From CAVTWJ01 sp963849485 (lineage in GTDB: Bacteria; Oederibacteriota; Muellerivitia; Muellerivitales; Muellerivitaceae): a DNA stretch of 22,397 nt. Under the pieces are notes generated by a model. The model searched no databases and was not told the DNA's origin. It saw nothing but the letters and a program-made list of their open reading frames with translations. Below are positions 1 to 4,421 of this stretch, one piece after another. The stretch lies in assembly GCA_963849485.1 (NCBI GenBank), contig CAWKIF010000113.1:1-22397 (forward strand). The letters are read 5' to 3'. Each line of letters starts with the position of its first letter. Positions within the stretch are counted from its first letter, which is position 1. The translations under genes were made by a program, and so were the position numbers.

Positions 1-723
1 GATATTCCCTTTTACATCAATAAGAGTCAATTCGTTTTCATTCGATCTTCTTATAATTACATATTTTCCGTCTTCCGAAGATTCATAGCTAAAAACAAAA
101 TCCGGCTCGTCATCATTAGAATCATAGTTTTTATTATTAAAATCCGAAAATGTTGTTTTTTTAATCTCCATCCCATCGGCGGAAAGAATTTTTATCACCC
201 CTTCATTCGGATAAATCATTAAAACATTATTAGATTCTTCATCCCAAAAAACGCACTGTTCTTTATCACGTTGTTGTTCAAAGAGAACTTTTCCTTTATC
301 GTCTAAAACCAGAACATCAGAATAATTATTATTTCCATTTTTAAAGTAGCGACGGTATAAGCAAATATATTTTTGGAAGCTCTTAACACCATCAAGAATA
401 TTGACTTTTGATTCTGGAGGAAAAACGTTTATGGTTTTAAGCAGGCCATTATTCACATCGGTAAAATATAACTTCGTAAATGTCTGCCCATGGTGAACAA
501 GCGGTTTTCCACTATCGTTTATTTCTATTCCATAGATATTCCCGTTAATTACACGGTTAATTTCTTCATTGGATTTTAAAAAGGTTGGGCGAAAAACCGT
601 TTTATCCTCTGCTATCAAAGGGCAGGATGAAAAAACTATAAAAAAACATAGGATAAAAAAATAAGATGGCGTAGTAGAAAAAATAAATTTTGATACCAAA
701 TTTGATTTATAAACTTTTAACAT
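1..723 (-). CDS. Partial secreted or lipoprotein of unknown function
   Basis: An uninterrupted reading frame of 241 codons runs from an ATG at 723 to the left edge, so the C-terminus is missing. The N-terminus has basic residues, then a long hydrophobic stretch rich in Phe and Ile ending near FSSCPLIAED. This fits either a lipoprotein signal (Cys after SS, an imperfect lipobox) or a signal peptidase I site after LIA. The mature part is polar and rich in Asn, Asp and Lys, with short strand-like segments and aromatic/Gly turns (SEDGKYVIIRR, LVLDDKGKVLFEQ), as in beta-propeller-like surface proteins. I do not recognise a family. The start lies 5 bases beyond a 38-bp repeat. Base composition is very AT-rich compared with the housekeeping genes downstream, suggesting acquired DNA. 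Confidence 0.7.
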   Translation of the reverse strand, partial: MLKVYKSNLVSKFIFSTTPSYFFILCFFIVFSSCPLIAEDKTVFRPTFLKSNEEINRVINGNIYGIEINDSGKPLVHHGQTFTKLYFTDVNNGLLKTINVFPPESKVNILDGVKSFQKYICLYRRYFKNGNNNYSDVLVLDDKGKVLFEQQRDKEQCVFWDEESNNVLMIYPNEGVIKILSADGMEIKKTTFSDFNNKNYDSNDDEPDFVFSYESSEDGKYVIIRRSNENELTLIDVKGNI

Positions 724-728
724 AACGT

Positions 729-766
729 CGTTGCACACCATCCTTTTTGCGACAGCCATCTGCAGG
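729..766. repeat. 38-bp dispersed direct repeat, copy 1
   Basis: Begins CGTTGCACACC and ends CATCTGCAGG. It is identical at all 38 positions to copies at 1444-1481 and 2041-2078. On the minus strand it sits directly upstream of the ATG at 723. Within the unit, two related half-sites (GATGGCTGTCGCAA and GATGGTGTGCAA on the minus strand) suggest an internal duplication. Confidence 0.9.
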
Positions 767-840
767 ATTTTTAAGTTTCTTTTTTGGAAGTTTATACATT
801 TGCTCTTATTACTCTCTTTTTGAAATACAACAAAAATGAT

Positions 841-1056
841 TTATTTTGTTTTCTTACTCCCGATTTTTATTGGGATAACTGTTTGAATCGCCATGTCGGT
901 TTTATGTCCATAGGGCCCCACACAAGCAACTCCAAAATAGTAAATTTTTCCGTTTCTCAACGATCTAATAGTGATGTCAGTTTCTTTTAAAGGTTTTTTA
1001 ATTTGCCTTTTATAATTTATTCCGTCTTCCGAAATAAAAACCACATAGCTTTCATA
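841..1056 (-). pseudogene. Fibronectin type III-like C-terminal fragment
   Basis: Reading from 1056, the frame starts ESYVVFISEDGINYKRQ and continues with a region ending near NGKIYYFGVACVGPYG, terminating at 841. The pattern of strand, DG turn, L..TDITIRSLRNG, then YYFGVACV fits the last strands of a fibronectin III-like domain, as found in secreted carbohydrate-active or surface proteins. An in-frame TGA lies at 1057-1059, exactly where the RAYT-like element begins, and no start codon with a ribosome-binding site precedes the fragment. The likeliest explanation is the 3' end of a gene cut off by insertion of that element. The upstream half is not recognisable on the other side. Confidence 0.5.
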
Positions 1057-1058
1057 TC

Positions 1059-1366
1059 AGGGGCCATTATGGGTTGTAAGATGTCTGCATGCCAAGACCC
1101 AAGCGGATTCACTATGAAGGTGCCGTGTACCACTTTACATCCCGGGGGAACGAACGGCGAAAGATCGTTATGGATGACGCCGACCGGTGGATGTTTATAA
1201 GAATATACTAAAAAAAATCAGGATTGAGCTTAAAAGAGATCGGGGAAAGAATGGGGGTAGGGTTTTCTGCGGTGGGGAACCAATGGACGAGGATCAAGGC
1301 GAAGGTGGCAAAAGACCGGGCGTTCGCCAAGAAGCTTATAAAGTGTAAAATGTAGGCCTGGCCCCT
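1059..1366 (+). mobile_element. RAYT (REP-associated tyrosine transposase) relic
   Basis: A short element bounded by inverted ends AGGGGCCA (1059-1066) and TGGCCCCT (1359-1366). The right end reads GTAGGCCTGGCCCCT, with the GTAG tetranucleotide next to a GC-rich palindrome that is typical of REP sequences used by IS200-like RAYT transposases. It contains a deleted transposase gene (1089-1355). A third related end sequence (TATCAGGGGTCA) lies at 2209-2234. The element interrupts the fibronectin-like fragment on the minus strand. Confidence 0.65.
1089..1355 (+). pseudogene. Internally deleted REP-associated transposase
   Basis: The frame opens at ATG 1089 with MPRPKRIHYEGAVYHFTSRG, followed by NERRKIVMDDADRWMF, the characteristic N-terminus of IS200-like Y1/RAYT transposases. 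It hits a TAA at 1209-1211. The same frame then continues as SGLSLKEIGERMGVGFSAVG and a basic tail to a TAG at 1353-1355. This is the C-terminal helix-turn-helix region of these proteins. The central catalytic part, with the HUH-type metal-binding histidines and the active tyrosine (normally over 100 residues), is absent, so the product cannot be active. The N-terminal and C-terminal ends staying in one frame points to a single internal deletion plus one stop. Confidence 0.8.
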
Positions 1367-1390
1367 TTGTTTTGCTCTGTCGGTTTATAA

Positions 1391-1606
1391 AAATCAGGTG
1401 TCGAGGATGGGCTTGAGCTCAATGTATTTGCAGAATTCGGAACCGTTGCACACCATCCTTTTTGCGACAGCCATCTGCAGGGCTTTCATACAACAGCACG
1501 GGACCAGAAACAGAAACAAGACCTCGCCCTTGAGGAATTCATGCGCGTTCAACGCGACTTCCTCAAGCAGGCTTTTTTAGAAGAACGGAAAAAGGGGAAG
1601 GCCTAA
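1391..1606 (+). pseudogene. Remnant reading frame with a charged helical tail
   Basis: A stop-free frame from just after TAA 1388-1390 to TAA 1604-1606 runs through repeat copy 2 and ends in a strongly charged, probably helical tail (QDLALEEFMRVQRDF, then LEERKKGKA). The tail looks like a real protein C-terminus, but there is no good start codon or ribosome-binding site and the first half is read from repeat sequence. I treat it as the 3' end of a lost gene placed next to the repeat. Family unknown. Confidence 0.3.
1444..1481. repeat. 38-bp dispersed direct repeat, copy 2
   Basis: Identical to copies 1 and 3 over all 38 bases. The flanks are unrelated (AAC before, GCTTTC after), so the repeat boundaries are sharp. 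Distances between copy starts are 715 and 597 bp. Confidence 0.9.
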
Positions 1607-1611
1607 ACGTT

Positions 1612-2037
1612 TCAAGGAATGGAAGTTTTTTGATCCGACTTTTTTTGGGTAAAAATTCCCACCGCAAAAAAACATGTCCCAAGCGAAATCATTGGACCCG
1701 AATAAACTAATAAAAAATTAAAAGACGTAGGTGGATCAAGGTACAACGGTGCAACCATTCTCGAACTTAATACAAAAAAAATAAAAGCTAACATACCGCC
1801 CGCAATCATCAACGAACCACCTAAGCGTGGCCATTTTGCTCCAACTATCACAAAGAAAACAAAAAGAAGCATTACGTAAAGAACAAAAAAATAAGTTGTG
1901 GGCAAGCAACCTTCCGATTGAAAAGTCAATGCTCCAAAGGCTTTAAAAAAATACCACTCACCCTTATACAAACCCAACAAAACTAAAATTATTTTCCCCA
2001 TTGATAAGAAATCTTTTTTTTCGAAATATTCGCTCAT
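1612..2037 (-). CDS. Small multi-pass membrane protein of unknown function
   Basis: A 141-residue protein with about four hydrophobic segments: around residues 13-35 (KIILVLLGL onward), 48-66 (YFFVLYVMLLFVFFVIVGA), 72-91 (LGGSLMIAGGMLAFIFFVLS) and 108-128 (FLLVYSGPMISLG onward). The C-terminus is short and basic (QKKSDQKTSIP). I do not recognise a family. The ATG at 2037 lies 3 bases beyond 38-bp repeat copy 3; a purine-rich AAAAAGGA inside the repeat is the only Shine-Dalgarno-like sequence and is rather far away (about 15 nt). AT-rich codon use matches the island, not the downstream chromosome. It forms a repeat-ORF-repeat unit with copy 2. Confidence 0.65.
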   Translation of the reverse strand: MSEYFEKKDFLSMGKIILVLLGLYKGEWYFFKAFGALTFQSEGCLPTTYFFVLYVMLLFVFFVIVGAKWPRLGGSLMIAGGMLAFIFFVLSSRMVAPLYLDPPTSFNFLLVYSGPMISLGTCFFAVGIFTQKKSDQKTSIP

Positions 2038-2040
2038 TGG

Positions 2041-2078
2041 CGTTGCACACCATCCTTTTTGCGACAGCCATCTGCAGG
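2041..2078. repeat. 38-bp dispersed direct repeat, copy 3
   Basis: Third identical copy, immediately upstream (minus strand) of the membrane-protein ATG at 2037, the same arrangement as copy 1 and the ATG at 723. Confidence 0.9.
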
Positions 2079-2208
2079 AGCCTGTAATTATTGGATTTTT
2101 TCAACGTTCCGCCGAATTCGTCGAGATTTGGATAAGTAAATGTTATCATGCCTTAAAAAAGAAAATTAGAGGTTTTTAGCTCATCGCGTAAACTCTTTTT
2201 CTTCATTC

Positions 2209-2234
2209 GTATCAGGGGTCAAGCCTGAAAATAG
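2209..2234. repeat. REP-like end fragment
   Basis: TATCAGGGGTCAAGCCTGAA resembles the left end of the RAYT relic (TATCAGGGGCCA at 1055-1066) and the complement of its right end. It is probably a solo REP relic in the gap (2079-2333) between the island and the toxin-antitoxin promoter. I see nothing else in that gap. Confidence 0.5.
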
Positions 2235-2333
2235 AAAATTGGTTGCTGGCGAACAGGGGTTGTGTTATTTCTGGTCAGTTTGAGCTAACCTCGAATCCGT
2301 TTTGAGGGCGAGCTATACAATTGTTCTCGAAAA

Positions 2334-2362
2334 TTGACTTTTTTCGCGGACCGTCCTATCCT
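2334..2362 (+). promoter_or_regulatory. Promoter of the toxin-antitoxin operon
   Basis: TTGACT (2334-2339) and TATCCT (2357-2362) are separated by 17 bp, close to a sigma-70 consensus, and lie 32 bp upstream of the antitoxin ATG. The -10 hexamer overlaps the operator-like repeat at 2360-2388. Confidence 0.6.
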
Positions 2363-2388
2363 CTAGATATCCTTTAGATATCCAGAGG
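2360..2388. promoter_or_regulatory. Operator-like repeat before the antitoxin gene
   Basis: Two direct copies of AGATATCC (2365-2372, 2376-2383), each holding the palindrome GATATC, sit inside an outer inverted pair CCTCT/AGAGG. The centres are 11 bp apart, about one helical turn. It overlaps the -10 region, as expected for autorepression by a ribbon-helix-helix antitoxin. Inferred, not proven. Confidence 0.6.
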
Positions 2389-2393
2389 CGCCC

Positions 2394-2651
2394 ATGTCCA
2401 AAATTCTCATTTCCCTCCCCGAAAACATGCTGAAGCAATTGGATGAAAAAGCCCGGAAGAACCGCATGACCCGATCAGAAGCCATGCGCGAGGCGGTGCG
2501 GCAATGGTTCTCGGGTGTCACTTACGTCCCACCGGCCCAAAGGCCGGGTTTCGAGGAATGGCGTTCAAGTGTCGAGGAAGCCAGGGCACTGGATTGGGGT
2601 AAAGGGAAATCTTCGGTGAAAATGGTCCGTGAAGACAGGTCTCGCAAGTGA
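2394..2651 (+). CDS. Ribbon-helix-helix antitoxin (CopG/VapB type)
   Basis: An 85-residue protein. Residues 1-45 (SKILISLPENMLKQLDEKAR, then RMTRSEAMREAVRQWF) form a clear ribbon-helix-helix domain: an N-terminal strand that would contact DNA, then two helices separated by the turn before TRSEAMREAV. The C-terminal half (FEEWRSSVEEARALDW) is amphipathic and probably wraps the toxin. It overlaps the toxin gene by 4 bases (GTGA), so the two are translationally coupled. Expected role: neutralise the downstream PIN ribonuclease and repress the operon by binding the repeat at 2360-2388. Length and layout are ordinary for the family. Confidence 0.85.
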   Translation: MSKILISLPENMLKQLDEKARKNRMTRSEAMREAVRQWFSGVTYVPPAQRPGFEEWRSSVEEARALDWGKGKSSVKMVREDRSRK

Positions 2652-3094
2652 CCTTTCCGGGCTATGTGGTGGACGCGTCGGTACTCCTTAAATGGTATCT
2701 GGGTCGCCAGGAAACCGATTGGGAGAAAGCCGACCAGCTATACCGGAAATTCGGGGCCGGTGAAGTTCGGGTGGTCATACCAGAATACGCGCTCTACGAA
2801 CTGGCCAACCGGTTCATGGGGGCGGGGCCCCAAGGCCCCAGGTGGTTCCGCTTGGCCGCCTCCCAATTATCGGACCGGGCGCCTTGGGACGCGGAATTCC
2901 TCGCCCAATCGCTGGAATTGGCGGCTTCGGCCCGGGGGCATGGGATATCAAAGGCCACCCTTTACGATGCCCTTTATGTGCACCTAGCGCGGGAAACATC
3001 CTTTCCCCTTTTAACGGCGGACCGGGTCCAAGGAAGCCTTGCCGAATGGGCTGGCGTTGAAGTCCTTTGGCTTTGGAGATTCGAGCCCTCCTGA
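2648..3094 (+). CDS. PIN-domain toxin (VapC-like ribonuclease)
   Basis: A 148-residue PIN-domain protein starting at a GTG inside the antitoxin stop (GTGA overlap). The metal-binding acidic residues of the fold are visible: Asp9 in YVVDASVLLKW, Glu51 in ALYELANRF, Asp107 in LYDALYVHLA and Asp125 in LLTADR. VapC toxins are Mg2+-dependent RNases that cut tRNA or rRNA; the target here cannot be told from sequence. Length is normal and no key residue is lost. GC-rich composition matches the chromosome rather than the AT-rich island just upstream, so the pair marks the boundary. Confidence 0.88.
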   Translation: MTFPGYVVDASVLLKWYLGRQETDWEKADQLYRKFGAGEVRVVIPEYALYELANRFMGAGPQGPRWFRLAASQLSDRAPWDAEFLAQSLELAASARGHGISKATLYDALYVHLARETSFPLLTADRVQGSLAEWAGVEVLWLWRFEPS

Positions 3095-3161
3095 CCAGGC
3101 TCAGGATGGCAAACCAAGAGCCCAACAAAACAAGGGGTTTAGGATGAACCCCAAAAAGCCG

Positions 3162-3190
3162 GTGACCAAGGGCGCAAAACCTATTAACTT
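3162..3190. repeat. Isolated degenerate copy of the 21-bp array junction
   Basis: GTGACCAA (3162-3169) is followed 20 bp later by TATTAAC (3182-3188), the same two motifs and nearly the same spacing found where the two main motif blocks of the array meet (4113 and 4134). It is a single unit about 650 bp upstream of the array. Confidence 0.4.
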
Positions 3191-3323
3191 TCGCCCATAA
3201 AAAAGGTACCTGGCCAACATTTTCCATTTTCTGGATAGCGTTGACTGCCACGGCCTGCCCCAAAGTACTGTGCCAACAGTTGCTTGGCTTAACGAAGCCT
3301 CTTAGTTATAAAATTTTTAGCAC

Positions 3324-3378
3324 ACCCGCCAAGCCTCTACCCTCTAGGCAAGCTCACTTCTGGTGGGTTTTTTGTTTT
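3324..3378 (+). terminator. Rho-independent terminator with nested stem
   Basis: ACCCGCCA (3324-3331) pairs with TGGTGGGT (3361-3368) through one G-U, enclosing an inner GCCT/AGGC stem, and is followed by TTTTTGTTTT. It lies 230 bp after the toxin gene; a smaller hairpin GGCTT-AACG-AAGCC (3286-3299) precedes it. It could end the toxin-antitoxin transcript or a small RNA starting nearby. Confidence 0.6.
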
Positions 3379-3616
3379 AAAAGATAACTTCCCTCTAACT
3401 GAGTAGGGCTCACGGTGAAAGTCCCTGTCTGCTGTGAACCCTGCAGCGTCCGTCCAAAAGCTGTGTGCCAACCCAGCAACCCTGTGCACCACCAACCCCG
3501 AAGTCCTATACCGACCCCCACCTACGCCTTTTGGGCTACAGTGGGCAGGCTGAAACCCTTTGCGCTGACCGCCCTAAAGCCCTGAACAAACTCGGCAAAG
3601 CCTGATGGGACGGCTT
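3379..3616. other. Gene-free stretch, possible structured RNA
   Basis: No reading frame with a credible product. It contains the string GGTGAAAGTCC (about 3413-3423), which occurs in several structured RNAs, but I could not build a convincing fold or match to a known riboswitch, RNase P RNA or group II intron. Content otherwise unexplained. Confidence 0.2.
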
Positions 3617-3668
3617 GTTGCCAATTTCGTCCGTCAGGCGGATTTAATTGGCAACTAGGATTTCACCC
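3617..3668. repeat. Palindrome plus TAGGATTTCACCC, copy A
   Basis: GTTGCCAATT (3617-3626) and AATTGGCAAC (3646-3655) form a perfect 10-bp inverted repeat with an inner TCCG/CGGA stem, followed by TAGGATTTCACCC. The 23 bp at 3646-3668 recur at 3783-3805 with one difference. Confidence 0.7.
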
Positions 3669-3683
3669 CCCGCGAAATAAGGG

Positions 3684-3715
3684 TTTTGATTGTCCCCTTT
3701 CGGGGACAATCAAAA
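3684..3715. repeat. Perfect 14-bp hairpin flanked by 9-bp direct repeats
   Basis: TTTTGATTGTCCCC (3684-3697), loop TTTC, GGGGACAATCAAAA (3702-3715): a perfect 14-bp stem with a 4-base loop. AAATAAGGG occurs immediately before (3675-3683) and again at 3713-3721, resembling a target duplication around a tiny palindromic insertion. There is no T-run after it, so it is not a typical terminator. Confidence 0.7.
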
Positions 3716-3755
3716 TAAGGGAATTTGGCAGTTGGGGAGAGCTACAGGGTCTTGC

Positions 3756-3805
3756 TGCCAATTAATATCAGCGGCTGATAAAAATTGGCAAGTAGGATTT
3801 CACCC
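3756..3805. repeat. Palindrome plus TAGGATTTCACCC, copy B
   Basis: TGCCAATT (3756-3763) and AATTGGCA (3783-3790) enclose a second perfect stem, TATCAG-CGG-CTGATA (3766-3780). The right arm continues into GTAGGATTTCACCC, matching copy A. A GTAG next to a palindrome is REP-like, but no transposase is nearby on this side. Confidence 0.7.
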
Positions 3806-3837
3806 ACGCGGGCCCCTGAGCCGGATGCCCTGAAGCC

Positions 3838-4290
3838 GTCCACCAGCCTCGCGAACCCGTCCACCAGGCGCCCTGAAGCTGTGCACCAGCCTCTGAACTT
3901 GGCGGCATTTGCCCGTTCATTAGTGACAAAGGCAATGTCACCAGTGACAAACTTCCAATTACCTGGTGGCATCCCCCCTGTCATTAGTGACAAACCGGTG
4001 TTTATTAATGACAAAACTCCGATTTCCCGGCGGCATGGACTGTTATCCAGTGACAAATCGGCATTTATTAGTGACAAATCCGCGTTCATTGGTGACAAAA
4101 CCTCCAAAGCCAGTGACAAAAGACCGCAAAGCCTATTAACCTTTTAGGATTTCCTATTAACCTTCCCGCCCGTCCTATTAACTTTTTTTCACTTTTCTAT
4201 TAACCACCCCACTAGGCCTATTAACCTTTTGGCGGTTTCCTATTAACCTTCGCATGGTACCTATTAACTTTTCCGCCAAGCTTATTAACC
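3838..4290. repeat. Periodic 21-22 bp array of three motif families
   Basis: Short motifs recur in one continuous phase. Block 1: GTCCACCAG, GTCCACCAG, GTGCACCAG at 3838, 3859, 3881. Block 2: GTGACAAA (once ATGACAAA) at 3923, 3944, 3987, 4008, 4050, 4071, 4092, 4113; the skipped slots near 3902, 3966 and 4029 hold GGYGGCAT instead. Block 3: TATTAAC, usually within CCTATTAACCTT, at 4134, 4155, 4176, 4198, 4219, 4241, 4262, 4283. Steps are 21 or 22 bp (42-43 across skipped slots), about two turns of B-DNA, so all sites face one side. Only the 7-12 bp cores are conserved; spacers vary. Such order suggests a multi-site protein-binding region (regulatory, centromere-like or origin-like), but its role is unknown. 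Confidence 0.85.
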
Positions 4291-4421
4291 CCCCCTGTCA
4301 GAAACCGTACCGAAAAGGGCCCAAGGCGGTTATGAAATGGGGTTCGTTATCTTCTGCCTACCAGGTCGGTTCGGGGGCCTTTCCAAGGGACCGAACTCCT
4401 TCTCTCCTTTACAATAAGCCC

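Noticed and set aside
729..2078. 38-bp repeats as integron attC sites
   Set aside because: GTTGCAC at one end does not match the GTTRRRY core and there is no complementary partner box at the other end; no integrase is in the window.
2814..3263. Pro/Gly-rich frame opposite the toxin gene
   Set aside because: Low-complexity shadow of the GC-rich PIN gene with no start signal or family features.
3405..3450. Cobalamin riboswitch, RNase P RNA or group II intron from GGTGAAAGTCC
   Set aside because: Only this short string matches; the other conserved boxes and stems could not be found.
3684..3715. Perfect hairpin as a rho-independent terminator
   Set aside because: No T-run follows the stem on either strand, and the 9-bp flanking repeats suggest an insertion-like origin.
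3742..4147. Array as a gene for a heptapeptide-repeat protein (both strands are open here)
   Set aside because: A 21-bp period automatically yields open heptad frames. Conservation is in short DNA cores at all codon positions, 22-bp steps break the frame in the TATTAAC block, and no ribosome-binding site is seen.
3838..4290. Array as CRISPR
   Set aside because: Repeat cores are only 7-12 bp with about 9-14 bp spacers and three different motifs; no cas genes.
4254..4421. N-terminal extension of the GT-C glycosyltransferase
   Set aside because: It is translated partly from the repeat array, has no membrane or family features, and homologues of this class begin near the first helix.
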